From positions 1 through 63,995 of the forward strand of contig JAQGHR010000123.1 of the NCBI GenBank assembly GCA_028291545.1: a stretch of DNA of 63,995 bases. Direction: 5' to 3'. A model generated the notes under the pieces. That model was given only the letters and a program-made list of their open reading frames with translations. It was not told the DNA's origin and did no database searches. Origin of the DNA: Planctomycetota bacterium (GTDB taxonomy: Bacteria > Planctomycetota > Planctomycetia > Isosphaerales > Isosphaeraceae). Made by a program: the position numbers and the translations under genes. This document shows positions 43,995-52,264 of the stretch, piece by piece (position 1 is the first letter of the stretch; each line of letters begins with the position of its first letter).

Positions 43995-44504
43995 ATGACA
44001 TCCGAAGAACGAATCGCTCGGCTGGAGAAGCAACTGGGCCGCCAGCGCGTTGTCGGCGTCTTCGTCCTCGCCGCCACGGCGCTCGTGGTCGGAGTGGCCG
44101 CCCAGAAACCCGAAAAAAAGAATGGCGATCGCCTGATGATCAATCAGGACGCCAGGATCCAGGGCAATCTCGACGTCAGGGGCCTGACCGTCAGCGACGC
44201 GGCGGGACGACCACGAGTGGTCATCGCGTCGAACCAGCAAGGCACGTCCGTGATCCTGCGCGCCGCGGATGGGCAGACGCCACGGATCTCGCTGAACCTC
44301 GGTGATAGCGATCAATCGGGCTCAATCCTCTTTCACGATCTCAAGGGTAAGCCACGTCTCCAGTTCGTTTCCGAACCGGCGGAAAGTGGGAATTTCCGGG
44401 TCTACGAGAGGTGGAACTTTGATCCGAGCGTGAGCAAGGACGAGGACCCATCAAAGAAAAGCCTGGGCACGTATTATTTCAACTCACAGGTCAGCGGACC
44501 ATGA
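43995..44504 (+). CDS. single-helix protein with beta-repeat domain
   Basis: 169 aa. N-terminal coiled coil (TSEERIARLEKQLGRQR), a membrane helix (VVGVFVLAATALVVGVA) and an external domain of repeating strands (IQGNLDVRGLTVSDAAGRPR then VVIASNQQGTSVILRAADG) that resembles right-handed beta-roll surface domains. Unknown role. GAGGAG precedes the ATG well. Followed by the NUDIX gene on the same strand, 121 nt away. Confidence 0.65.
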   Translation: MTSEERIARLEKQLGRQRVVGVFVLAATALVVGVAAQKPEKKNGDRLMINQDARIQGNLDVRGLTVSDAAGRPRVVIASNQQGTSVILRAADGQTPRISLNLGDSDQSGSILFHDLKGKPRLQFVSEPAESGNFRVYERWNFDPSVSKDEDPSKKSLGTYYFNSQVSGP

Positions 44505-44625
44505 TCGGGCGAGCGGCCCTGGCCGAGGCCGTGTCGGGAAGGCTTGATCTCGCATCGGCGGAGCCAGCGCGGCCCTTGAGGTAACCTCTTCAAGCGACCC
44601 CTCAAACTCCAGGGCGGAGATCATC

Positions 44626-45036
44626 ATGAGCGGACCCATCCGCGTGAGCATCGCCCTGATCGGTCGAGGCGGAGAGTTCCTGATCCGCCGTCGTCCCCAC
44701 CTGCCCGGCTCGCCGATGCCGGGCCTCTGGGAGTTTCCCGGGGGGAAGTGTGAGGAGAACGAGTCGCCGGAGCAGGCGCTCGTGAGGGAGTGCCTCGAAG
44801 AGACCGGACTGATGGTACGAATCCGGGAACTGCGCCGCCGGATCGAACACCTGTATCCGCACGGTCATGTCGAGCTCCATTATTTTGATTGCGAGACCGA
44901 GGAGCCGACCGCACAGCCTCGTCCGGAGAGCGGGTTCCGATGGGTGGACGCCGCCGCGCTGCCGGAACTGCCGTTTCCGGAGGCCAACGAGCCAATCTTG
45001 CTGGAACTGGCCGAGGAAGATCGACCGCCGTGGTAG
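44626..45036 (+). CDS. NUDIX hydrolase (MutT-like)
   Basis: 136 aa. Complete Nudix box from GGKCEENESPEQALVREC through LEETGL fits G-x5-E-x7-R-E-U-x-E-E-x-G-U. WEFPGG precedes it. This set is typical of MutT-type 8-oxo-dGTP pyrophosphohydrolases; sanitising oxidised nucleotides is the likely role, though NUDIX substrates vary. GGAG is 6 nt upstream of the ATG. Confidence 0.88.
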   Translation: MSGPIRVSIALIGRGGEFLIRRRPHLPGSPMPGLWEFPGGKCEENESPEQALVRECLEETGLMVRIRELRRRIEHLYPHGHVELHYFDCETEEPTAQPRPESGFRWVDAAALPELPFPEANEPILLELAEEDRPPW

Positions 45037-45085
45037 GCTCTGTTCGTGCTCCTGACCGATTCCTCCGCGTACCCGAGGCAAACTG

Positions 45086-45736
45086 ATGAGCGGCTCCGTG
45101 AGGCTGGCTCTGGCGCTGCTGCCCCTCGCGGCCTATTGCTTCGTGCTCGGAGTCTGGCAAAGCGGGAAGAAACCGCGAATCATCGCCGGACCGGCCGACT
45201 TCGGCCTGCTCGCGTTCGGGTTGGGTGGCCTGATCGCGTTCGGCCCGGTCGGCCAGCTCGTCGTCGGGATGGTCTTTCCGCGCCCGAGCCTCCCGGCGTG
45301 GCTCGCGGTCGCGTCGTTCGAGGGCCTGGTGGCCATGATCGTGGCCATCCGGACCCGAAAGCGGCTGGTCGTCTACAACGTGGAAGCCGCCGACCTCGAC
45401 CGGGCCGTCGGACTGGCGATGGAATCCATCGCCGGCACGGCCTCCCGCACCGTCCGAGGATTCGAAGACATACCCGGACATCGCGGGGTGACGGTCGAAG
45501 TCAGTCCCCGGTTGCGAATCGGTGTGATGGAGTCGCACGGCGAGCAACCAGAACGCCTGACCGAGGCGATCCACCCCGTCTTGCTCGCACGCTTGAGCGA
45601 GGTCCCATCGCGGACCACGCCGCTGGCCGTGGTCTGGTTCTCGCTCTCGTTCGTGGCCCTGCTCATCCCGGTGAGCGTCGCACTCATGGCCCGCCCCGAG
45701 GTCCGCGCCGTGATCCGCAGACTCGGAGGTCGTTGA
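45086..45736 (+). CDS. membrane protein, unknown
   Basis: 216 aa. Four helices: LALALLPLAAYCFVLGVW, FGLLAFGLGGLIAFGPVGQ, AWLAVASFEGLVAMIVAI and a C-terminal LAVVWFSLSFVALLIPVSV. A soluble domain lies between helices 3 and 4 (about 95-180). Family not recognised. GAGG is 7 nt upstream of the ATG; it is 49 nt after the NUDIX gene, probably co-transcribed. Confidence 0.55.
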   Translation: MSGSVRLALALLPLAAYCFVLGVWQSGKKPRIIAGPADFGLLAFGLGGLIAFGPVGQLVVGMVFPRPSLPAWLAVASFEGLVAMIVAIRTRKRLVVYNVEAADLDRAVGLAMESIAGTASRTVRGFEDIPGHRGVTVEVSPRLRIGVMESHGEQPERLTEAIHPVLLARLSEVPSRTTPLAVVWFSLSFVALLIPVSVALMARPEVRAVIRRLGGR

Positions 45737-45811
45737 ACGAAAACGGCGAGACAACGCAATCGCAGCCCGTGGCCGGGTCCGCCGCAAGCGCGAGGTCAGG
45801 TATCGCGTCGG

Positions 45812-46429
45812 TCACGTCGTCACGAAGCCCTTGTCTGTCAGCTCTCCGATCTTGAGCATGTCTCCGCCATCGAAGCCGACCACCACGCCAATCCGAGGCG
45901 CACTGGAGGCGACAAGCCGCGTGCTCTGACCTTGCAGTAATGATCGCACCGCGAACGCGCTGAACGCCAAGCAAAGCGGCCACTCGGCATCGTTGCCCAA
46001 CCCGCCTTCGCCACGGTAGCCAATCTCGTAGATGCTTCGCAATGAAGCGGAGTGTGCGAGAGCGTCCTCCGGATAATGACGATCGCCCTCCCAGAGCCAG
46101 CCAAGCTCCGGATCGTCGGATGCATACTCCGACAGGGACCCGACATACATGTCGGCCGAGATGTCGCCGTCTTCGGACGGGTTGCAAAGGCCAATCCACA
46201 AACCTTGAATCGGAAATGGTGCGGGCTGACTCCCGAAAACGCCAGCTATCCATGATGTCAGCGATGCAACATCCCCGTCGTAATCCAGCGCCGATAGCCG
46301 CGACCAATCGGAATGGGGAACATCACGCGAACAAAGGGCGACAATCTCGCGCATGCTCGCGCCAACCGAACGGTCGGACGCGACCAACTCCTTAATCTTG
46401 TCGAAGATGGCTGAGTGATTGAGGCCCAT
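45812..46429 (-). CDS. orphan hypothetical protein, compositionally atypical
   Basis: 205 aa, not recognised. Acidic and aromatic: ALDYDGDVASLTSWIAGVFG, then DISADMYVGSLSEYASDDPE and RHYPEDALAHSASLRS. No signal, no membrane helix. The codon third positions are visibly less GC-rich than neighbours. The look (acidic, soluble, lone gene) resembles immunity-type proteins, but no toxin is adjacent, so I give no function. Its start (ATG 46429) lacks a clear Shine-Dalgarno site. Confidence 0.55.
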   Translation of the reverse strand: MGLNHSAIFDKIKELVASDRSVGASMREIVALCSRDVPHSDWSRLSALDYDGDVASLTSWIAGVFGSQPAPFPIQGLWIGLCNPSEDGDISADMYVGSLSEYASDDPELGWLWEGDRHYPEDALAHSASLRSIYEIGYRGEGGLGNDAEWPLCLAFSAFAVRSLLQGQSTRLVASSAPRIGVVVGFDGGDMLKIGELTDKGFVTT

Positions 46430-46498
46430 ACGGCGATGAGGTAGGAACACCTAACCTGGAGTGGACGACCGAAACGTGGTGGTCTTTCAATAAAACCG

Positions 46499-46540
46499 AA
46501 AAAAAACCGCACTCGGCCCCATATCTATCCAGATACGGGG
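46499..46540 (-). terminator. Rho-independent terminator of the clpP genes
   Basis: On the minus strand the 10-bp stem at 46517-46540 (one G-U pair, 4-nt loop) is followed, after a short spacer, by a run of eight U at 46499-46506. It lies 58 nt after the clpP stop (46598), and is a classic intrinsic terminator apart from the spacer. Confidence 0.6.
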
Positions 46541-46597
46541 TCGGGGGCGGGCCTGCAAGAAAAATCGCTCGGAATGACACGGTGGCCGGTCACGATA

Positions 46598-47212
46598 TCA
46601 GCGCGTGTTCGGCTCGCTGAGCGGGATGTTGGGCTCGCGGTCCAGGACGTTATCGACCAGGCCGTAGTCGCGGGCTTCCTCGGGAGACATGAATCGGTCG
46701 CGATCGGTGTCTTCCTGGAGTTTCTCCAGCGTCTGGCCGGTGTGCTTGCGGTAGATGCCGTTGAGTTCTTTTTTCATGCGGATGAACTCCTCGGCGTGGA
46801 TCACGATGTCGGTGGCCGTGCCTTCCATGCCGGCCAGCGGCTGGTGGATCATGATCCGGCTGTGCGGCAGGGCATTCCGCTTGCCCTTGGCACCGGCGGC
46901 CAGCAGCAGAGAGCCCATGCTGGCGCACTGGCCCATACAATAGGTGGCCACGTCGCACGGGACGTACTGCATGGTGTCGTAGATCGCCATGCCGGCCGTC
47001 ACGGAACCGCCGGGGCTGTTGATGTACAGATGAATGTCGGCCTTGTCGTCCTGGTGGGCCAGGACCAGCAACTGGGCGACGACCACGTTGGCGACGGAGT
47101 CGTCGATGGCCGACCCGAGCATGATGATCCGGTCTTGCAGGAGCCGCGAGTAGATGTCCATGGCCCGCTCTTCGCGGCCGGACTTCTCGACGACGATCGG
47201 GATCAGAGGCAT
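46598..47212 (-). CDS. clpP: ATP-dependent Clp protease proteolytic subunit (second copy)
   Basis: 204 aa. Catalytic Ser in [14 protein letters not shown], His in [10 protein letters not shown], and Asp in the [13 protein letters not shown] region: a complete triad. [20 protein letters not shown] is the family signature. It is the downstream member of a clpP pair; paired ClpP isoforms form mixed tetradecamers in several phyla. Its promoter region carries TTGTCA-type repeats. No clpX follows in this window. Confidence 0.93.
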   Translation of the reverse strand: MPLIPIVVEKSGREERAMDIYSRLLQDRIIMLGSAIDDSVANVVVAQLLVLAHQDDKADIHLYINSPGGSVTAGMAIYDTMQYVPCDVATYCMGQCASMGSLLLAAGAKGKRNALPHSRIMIHQPLAGMEGTATDIVIHAEEFIRMKKELNGIYRKHTGQTLEKLQEDTDRDRFMSPEEARDYGLVDNVLDREPNIPLSEPNTR

Positions 47213-47214
47213 GT

Positions 47215-47351
47215 CAGTAGTCCCTTGTCAATTGTCACTTGTCCCCTGGTAGTCATCTCCCGCTGTCATCGCCACGGATCGCCCGCCGGGGCGAGGCGGC
47301 CCGGTTGGGTCGCCGTCCGGCCAGGGACCGATGACGCATGACAAATGACAA
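47215..47351. repeat. inverted TTGTCA repeats between the two clpP genes
   Basis: The gap starts with TTGTCAATTGTCACTTGTC near 47224-47242 and ends with complementary TGACAAATGACAATTACG near 47337-47356. These are short heptad-like repeats in opposite orientation; dispersed-repeat type, possibly affecting processing of the clpP transcript. Confidence 0.45.
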
Positions 47352-47984
47352 TTACGAAGGCTCGCCCTTCTTGGACTCGACGGCCGGGATGTGCCCGACG
47401 ACCTCATCGACCAGGCCGTATTCCTTGGCTTGCAGCGCCGACAGGTAACGGTCGCGCTCCGTGTCCTTCATGATCCGCTCGATCGGCTGGCCGGTATGCT
47501 TGGCGAGGATTTCGTTGATGACCTGCTTGCTCTTGACGATCTCCTCGGCCTGGATCTCGATGTCCGAGACCTGGCCGCCCACCTGGCCGTAGGGCTGGTG
47601 GATCATGACCTTGGAGTGCGGCAAGGAATACCGCCGGCCCTTCTGGCCGCCGGCCAGAAGCACCGCCGCGCCGGAGGCGGCCATGCCGATGCAGTAGGTG
47701 TTCACCGGGCAATCGATGAACTGCATGGTGTCGTAGATGGCCAGCGTGCTGGAGACGCTGCCGCCGGGGCTGTTGATGTAGAAGCTGATGCCCTGGCTGC
47801 GGTTCTCATACTGGAGGAAGAGGAACTTCATCACCAACGTATTGGCCGCACCATCGTTGATGACCCCTTCCAGGAAGATGATCCGGTTCTCCAACAGGAG
47901 GTCGCCCAGGGTCATCTGCCGCTGGCGGGCGTAGTCGCGGTAGCGCTGGAGCCGGGGCTCGGACAGCGGAGGCTCGAAGAACAT
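47352..47984 (-). CDS. clpP: ATP-dependent Clp protease proteolytic subunit (first copy)
   Basis: 210 aa. Catalytic Ser in GMAASGAAVLLAGG, His in KVMIHQPYGQ, and the DTERDRYLSALQA Asp region are intact. It has a longer N terminus (FFEPPLSEPRLQRYRDYARQ) than the second copy and ends Lys/Gly/Pro-rich. The two copies are clearly diverged, so hetero-oligomer formation is likely rather than redundancy. It is downstream of tig on the same strand. Confidence 0.92.
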   Translation of the reverse strand: MFFEPPLSEPRLQRYRDYARQRQMTLGDLLLENRIIFLEGVINDGAANTLVMKFLFLQYENRSQGISFYINSPGGSVSSTLAIYDTMQFIDCPVNTYCIGMAASGAAVLLAGGQKGRRYSLPHSKVMIHQPYGQVGGQVSDIEIQAEEIVKSKQVINEILAKHTGQPIERIMKDTERDRYLSALQAKEYGLVDEVVGHIPAVESKKGEPS

Positions 47985-48077
47985 GGGATCATCCCTCGAC
48001 GAGGAGCGAGGCCAGAAAGCACGGGCCCGGAACAGGAATCGGACGGCCGGGGACGCACGCGTCGAGCCGGTCGCCTT

Positions 48078-48083
48078 ATTATA
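48078..48083 (-). promoter_or_regulatory. candidate -10 box for the clpP genes
   Basis: A perfect TATAAT is present on the minus strand at 48083-48078, about 95 nt upstream of the first clpP. It follows the tig terminator hairpin, so clpP may have its own promoter. No good -35 is visible at 17 nt. Confidence 0.35.
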
Positions 48084-48103
48084 GAACGAGGGGGAAAAGA
48101 AGC

Positions 48104-48133
48104 GAGGCCCCCCGTCGTTCGACAGAGGGCCTC
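48104..48133 (-). terminator. hairpin after tig
   Basis: A 7-bp perfect stem (GAGGCCC / GGGCCTC; 48127-48133 with 48104-48110) followed on the minus strand by a U-containing CUUCUUUUCC stretch. It lies 25 nt after the tig stop and would end or attenuate the tig transcript. Confidence 0.5.
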
Positions 48134-48157
48134 GTCACCATTTTCCCACCCGGCGGA

Positions 48158-49684
48158 TCAGGCCGTTTCCGGCGTGGTTGACTCGGTCTCGGCCGGACTC
48201 TCGGCGTCCGGCTCGGCCTCGGCTTCGTAGGCCGGCAGGGCCGACTCGTCCAGGGTCTCGACGACCTTGGCCTCGGCCTCGGGAGCGACGTCCTCGATCT
48301 TCGTGAATTCGAGGATCCGATCGATCGTCTTCCGCTCCAGGATTTGCGAGGCCAGCCCTTCGGCCAGTCCCTCTTTTTCGATCCGGGCGCGGACGCGGCG
48401 AGGCGTCTCGTCGGTGCGCTGGGCGATGGAGAGGATTTCCGCCTCGAGATCCTCGTCCTCAACCTTGACCTTCTCCTCTTCGGCGATCTTGGAGAGGAGG
48501 AAGAATTCCTTGAGGCTCTTGAGCGTGGACTCGTGGGCATTGGCCCGGATCTCGGCCTCGCGGGCACGGATCTCGTTCTCGCTGGAGCCGGCCTGGCGCA
48601 TCTCATCGATCTGGCGGCGGAGCGTCGATCGCTCCTGGCGAGCGACAAGATCCGCCGGCAGGTCGAACGGGGTGTGTTCCGCGAGTTCATCGACGATCTG
48701 GCGACGGATCGCCTGCCGCTGCTGGAAGGCGACGCGACGTTCCAGGACTTCCTTGAGCGCCTCCCGCAGCTCGTCCTCGGTCTCGAAGCCGATCGAGTCG
48801 AGGAACTCCTCGTCGACCTCGGGCAGGCGGAGCGTCTTGAGGTCGTGGACCAGGATCGTGACGCCGATGGTCTGACCCCGAAGGGCCGGGTCGGGCGAGG
48901 AGGAGCCGACTTGCGCGACCGCCTCGCGCTGGTCGCCCGGCTTGGCGCCAACCAGGGCGCCGGCCAGGTCGGGCACGGTGCCGTCCTGGAAACGCAATTC
49001 GGGCTGGAGCCGGAACTGGATCTCCTTGGCCGTGTTCAGGCCGATGCCGTCCTTGTGGAAGGCGAGGTCGGCCGTGACATAATCGCCGATCTGAGCCCCA
49101 CCCTCCAGCTTCGGCACAAGCTGAGCGTAGCGCTCAAGGAACAGCCTCATCTGCCCTTCGACGTCGGCGTCCTGGATCTGCCGCACGGGCCGCTTGACGG
49201 TCAGGGACTTGTACGCGGGCAGGGGGAAATCGGGCTGGACCTCGACATCCATCTCGAAGGTCATGGGACCCTCGTCGGGGATCGCGATCGCGTCCACGTC
49301 CAGGTTGGGCTGGGCGATCGGATTGAGTTTATAATCCTCGTCCAACTGCTCCAGCGTGGCCATCAAGAGTGTGCTCTTGACCTGCCCGGCGACTTCCTTG
49401 CGGAACCGCTTTTGCACCAGGGTCCTGGGGGCACGGCCGGGTCGGAACCCGGGGACGGCCGCCTCTTTCTTGACGGTGCCCAGCGACTCCTCGAACTGGC
49501 GGTCGACCTCGGCACGCGAGATCGCGACCTTCAGGTGCTTCTTGCACGGGCCGGCGTCCGTGATCTGGACTTCCAGTTCGAGCTTGCGCTTCGGAGGCGG
49601 GGCCGCTTCGTCCTGAGTGGCGGTGGCGGCTGCGCTGGCCTCGTCCTGCACGGACGTGGCGTTGTCCTCATCCCGGGTGCTCAT
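48158..49684 (-). CDS. tig: trigger factor (ribosome-associated chaperone, peptidyl-prolyl isomerase)
   Basis: 508 aa, longer than the usual 430-450. Ribosome-binding signature GFRPGRAPRTLVQKRF lies near residue 80, the FKBP-type PPIase domain around 170-250, and a helical C-terminal substrate arm to residue 465. Both ends carry extra acidic Glu/Ala/Thr-rich tails. AAGGAA is 9 nt before ATG 49684. It heads the tig-clpP-clpP cluster. Confidence 0.92.
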   Translation of the reverse strand: MSTRDEDNATSVQDEASAAATATQDEAAPPPKRKLELEVQITDAGPCKKHLKVAISRAEVDRQFEESLGTVKKEAAVPGFRPGRAPRTLVQKRFRKEVAGQVKSTLLMATLEQLDEDYKLNPIAQPNLDVDAIAIPDEGPMTFEMDVEVQPDFPLPAYKSLTVKRPVRQIQDADVEGQMRLFLERYAQLVPKLEGGAQIGDYVTADLAFHKDGIGLNTAKEIQFRLQPELRFQDGTVPDLAGALVGAKPGDQREAVAQVGSSSPDPALRGQTIGVTILVHDLKTLRLPEVDEEFLDSIGFETEDELREALKEVLERRVAFQQRQAIRRQIVDELAEHTPFDLPADLVARQERSTLRRQIDEMRQAGSSENEIRAREAEIRANAHESTLKSLKEFFLLSKIAEEEKVKVEDEDLEAEILSIAQRTDETPRRVRARIEKEGLAEGLASQILERKTIDRILEFTKIEDVAPEAEAKVVETLDESALPAYEAEAEPDAESPAETESTTPETA

Positions 49685-49811
49685 CGACGACGTTCCTTCA
49701 AGCGACATCGGCCCGACGGCTTGAGCCGCCATCACGCACCCGAGGCGCTTGAGCGTAAGCCGCCAGACCGGGTTGTCCAGACACCCCGCGGCTGGTCGCC
49801 GCGGAGTATGG

Positions 49812-49883
49812 AGCGGGAGATGGGATTTGAACCCACGACAACCACGTTGGCAACGTGGCGCTCTACCCCTGAGCTACTCCCGC
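49812..49883 (-). tRNA. tRNA-Gly (anticodon GCC)
   Basis: Minus strand. The acceptor GCGGGAG pairs with CTCCCGC; the D arm is GCTC...GAGC; the anticodon arm CCACG-TTGCCAA-CGTGG exposes GCC; the T arm GTGGG-TTCAAAT-CCCAT has one G-U pair. The discriminator is U. A genomic CCA follows at 49809-49811. 72 nt to the discriminator. Confidence 0.95.
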
Positions 49884-49958
49884 CGAAGAGCCAACACACC
49901 TAGTGGCAGCCATCGCGAATATGCGACGAACTCTCCCCCAGGTGTCGAGGCAAGAGTC

Positions 49959-49986
49959 AGTATAGAAGTACCTCGCCGGAATGCAA
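49959..49986 (-). promoter_or_regulatory. candidate promoter for tRNA-Gly
   Basis: Minus strand TTGCAT at 49986-49981, a 16-nt spacer, and TATACT at 49964-49959, about 75 nt upstream of the tRNA. Reasonable sigma70-type spacing; unverified. Confidence 0.35.
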
Positions 49987-50141
49987 GCCGGTTGTCCCGA
50001 AAAAAAACCCCGGCCTGTGCGGTCTCCCGTCCCGAAAGTGTTTGCGTAAGGGGCTTTGACAGGATAGGTTATTCGGAGGCGCCGTCGCCAGGGCGGCTGC
50101 GGCCTCGGGGGTGGGGCGGGCAGGGCAGAGGACGATCGACC

Positions 50142-50726
50142 ATGGGTTTCCAGCTCGTTGTGGTGCAAGGGCGAAGTGCCACTCAGACGCTCAAGATCGG
50201 CAGCGGTGTCATGACCGTCGGCCGCCAGCAAGATTGCCAGCTCCGAATCGCCTCCTCGCAGGTCAGCCGAAAGCACTGCCAGATCTTCGAGAAGAAGGGC
50301 CTGCTCCTGGTCAAGGATCTGGGCAGCGCCAACGGCACGCTCGTCAACGGCAAGAAGATCGCCGACCAGCGGGTGCTCGAGCCCGGCGACGAGCTGACCG
50401 TCGGCTCGGTGAAATTTCGCATCGAACGCATGGAAGACACGGTCCTGATCCCGGGCAACAGCGTCCAGCCCGCCTCGCCCAAGCCGGGCGACACGGCCAT
50501 CGCCGGCGCCATCGGTGGCGATGAGGATCTGATCGAGCTCCACGACATCGAGGAGCCGACCCACGCGGCCCGGGCCGTCCCCGCCGCCAAGAAGGCCGCC
50601 GGCACCCAGGCCACGGTCAAGGCCACGCCAGTCTCGGCCTCGGACGATGCCACGATCGAGATCGGCGAAGACGCCGTGGCCGATTACCTGCTCAATATCG
50701 AACTCGACGACGAGGACAAGATCTAG
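50142..50726 (+). CDS. FHA-domain protein with acidic tail
   Basis: 194 aa. FHA domain at residues 1-95: VMTVGRQQDCQLRIASSQ, SRKHCQIFEKKG (Ser-Arg-x-His) and DLGSANGTLVNGKKI. All phosphothreonine contacts are present. Then an Ala/Pro-rich linker and an acidic C terminus (LLNIELDDEDKI). An AGAGGA site precedes the ATG. Likely a soluble scaffold reading Ser/Thr phosphorylation. Confidence 0.85.
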   Translation: MGFQLVVVQGRSATQTLKIGSGVMTVGRQQDCQLRIASSQVSRKHCQIFEKKGLLLVKDLGSANGTLVNGKKIADQRVLEPGDELTVGSVKFRIERMEDTVLIPGNSVQPASPKPGDTAIAGAIGGDEDLIELHDIEEPTHAARAVPAAKKAAGTQATVKATPVSASDDATIEIGEDAVADYLLNIELDDEDKI

Positions 50727-50811
50727 CTTGCCGCATCCGGGACAGTCCTCCTCGGCGGACCGCGCGTCGCGGCGCGTCTATAATAATCCACGTGTTTTTG
50801 CGCCACGATCG

Positions 50812-50838
50812 TTGACAAACCGATCCTAACGCTATAAA
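50812..50838 (+). promoter_or_regulatory. candidate sigma70-type promoter of the XRE regulator
   Basis: TTGACA at 50812-50817, a 15-nt spacer and TATAAA at 50833-50838, within an AT-rich island that stands out from the GC-rich flanks. The downstream leader has a 6-bp hairpin (50851-50869). Confidence 0.45.
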
Positions 50839-50944
50839 TAACAATAGAAGGCTCGCGATGATTGCGAGCATCGGTGGCATGACGCATCTGGACGCGTCCG
50901 GGGCCACCGCGCCACCTCGGCTTTTCTCCTGGGGACTAAGACAG

Positions 50945-51736
50945 ATGGCGCGTCGTAAGAATCTCCCCGAGTCGGTCCGCGTGAAATGCCACCTCTCCGA
51001 ACGGCTGCGCGAGATCCGAATCGAACTCCACGGTGATCGTGGTGGATCGGAGATGGCCCGGCGGCTGAATCTCCCGATCCGCACCTGGTATAACTACGAG
51101 TCGGGGGTGACCGTACCGGCGGAAGTCCTGCTCCGCTTCATCGAGCTGACCGCGGTCGAGCCGCTCTGGCTACTCCACGGCAAGGGGCCGAAGTTTCGCT
51201 CCACGGCCCCCGCGTCGGCCCAAGGTGATTCGGTCGAGGCCCTCCTCCGCACCGCCCTCCATCGCCTGGAAAGCAAGAGCACACAACCCGTTGCGCCCTC
51301 GCCTCAGGCCGACGAGCAGACAACCAACGGCGACAGCGGCGACATCGTCCTGATCCGGGTTGAGGGGATGGATCAGGAGCGGTTGACCAACGATTCCGGG
51401 CCGCGTTTCATGGCCGCCCGCCGCGAATGGCTGGCCGCCCGTCGCGACAGCCGATGCGTGCGGAACGAAGGCGACGCCATGACCCCGATGGTCTTTGACG
51501 AGGCCTATGTCGCGTATTCGGACGTGGAGGAAGACCTCGACGATCTCGACGGCAGCCTGGTTGTCGCCTGGGTAGACGACCGTCCCCTGGTCCGCTGGTT
51601 CGGCCGCTCTGGACGTTATGGCGTCCTCCGCGCCGAGAACCCGGCATACGATCCCGCGACGGTCCTGATCGACCTCGAAGACCCCTCGGAATCCCATCGC
51701 GTGCGTCGTGTGCTCTGGATCTCCACGCCGCATTGA
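50945..51736 (+). CDS. XRE-type repressor fused to a degenerate S24 (LexA/CI-like) domain
   Basis: 263 aa. HTH at 14-75 (EMARRLNLPIRTWYNYESG). The C-terminal S24 fold (about 165-245) is recognisable, but the nucleophile motif GDSM reads GDAM (Ala178), and the catalytic Lys position is Arg217 in RPLVRWFG. So autocleavage is unlikely. Start at ATG 50945 because MARRKNLPES begins conserved sequence; the upstream in-frame ATG at 50858 sits in a hairpin. Probably an autoregulated transcription factor. Confidence 0.8.
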   Translation: MARRKNLPESVRVKCHLSERLREIRIELHGDRGGSEMARRLNLPIRTWYNYESGVTVPAEVLLRFIELTAVEPLWLLHGKGPKFRSTAPASAQGDSVEALLRTALHRLESKSTQPVAPSPQADEQTTNGDSGDIVLIRVEGMDQERLTNDSGPRFMAARREWLAARRDSRCVRNEGDAMTPMVFDEAYVAYSDVEEDLDDLDGSLVVAWVDDRPLVRWFGRSGRYGVLRAENPAYDPATVLIDLEDPSESHRVRRVLWISTPH

Positions 51737-51748
51737 CTTAATAAGTCA
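51734..51748. promoter_or_regulatory. 7-bp palindrome overlapping the regulator stop
   Basis: TGACTTA-A-TAAGTCA is a perfect inverted repeat of 7 bp with a one-base centre. It could be a regulator-binding site or a small hairpin; no function shown. Confidence 0.3.
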
Positions 51749-51820
51749 GTATCCTTGGCATGTCTGCCGATTCCTGACGCGCCCGGCTTGCCATTCCTGA
51801 CCGGTCGTGTCTGGATGCCC

Positions 51821-52132
51821 TCACCAGCAGGCGTGCTCGTCCAGGCATGGCAAGATCACGATCTTCCCGTCGCCCATCCTCCCGGTCCGGGCATGGCCGA
51901 CGATCGCCCGGATGGCGGCTTGCACCTCGTGATCCGGCAAGAAGAGCGTGATCTGGACCTTGGGAAGGTACGAGGCGTTGTATTCGCTGCCCAGGTAGCG
52001 GTGCAGCCTGTTCTTCTGCCGACCATAGCCCATCACCTCCTGGACCGTGCCGCCCAGAATCTCCACGCTCTCCAGCGCCGCCAGCACGGCCCGGGCGCGG
52101 AACGGTTTGATCATCGCGATCATCTGGACCAA
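51821..52132 (-). CDS. P-II signal protein, GlnB/GlnK family, lacking the C-loop
   Basis: 103 aa with a TTG start at 52132, chosen because numbering then matches E. coli GlnB exactly: KPF at 9-11, RQK at 38-40, uridylylatable Tyr51, Lys58, Thr83, Gly84 and Lys90 of the B-loop. AGAGG precedes the TTG. The protein ends at Trp103, so the C-loop with Arg101 and Arg103 of GlnB (ATP gamma-phosphate contacts) is absent. The tail carries Cys96 and Cys102 (PCLDEHACW). Role: sensing of ATP/ADP and 2-oxoglutarate, altered by this tail. Confidence 0.8.
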   Translation of the reverse strand: MVQMIAMIKPFRARAVLAALESVEILGGTVQEVMGYGRQKNRLHRYLGSEYNASYLPKVQITLFLPDHEVQAAIRAIVGHARTGRMGDGKIVILPCLDEHACW

Positions 52133-52264
52133 GAGATGCCCCTCTCGCGTCGGACCCGAATCGTCGTCGGTAACTCGGCCCTGACCCTTGACAGGGCGGC
52201 CGCGTCCCTCGACATTGGAGAGAGCGGGCGATGTCCCGGGATCGACGACGGCACGAGGTGCTTC

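Noticed and set aside
51755..52264. N-terminal extension of the 52265-53044 lipoprotein
   Set aside because: It is antisense to the P-II gene and would hide the lipoprotein signal.
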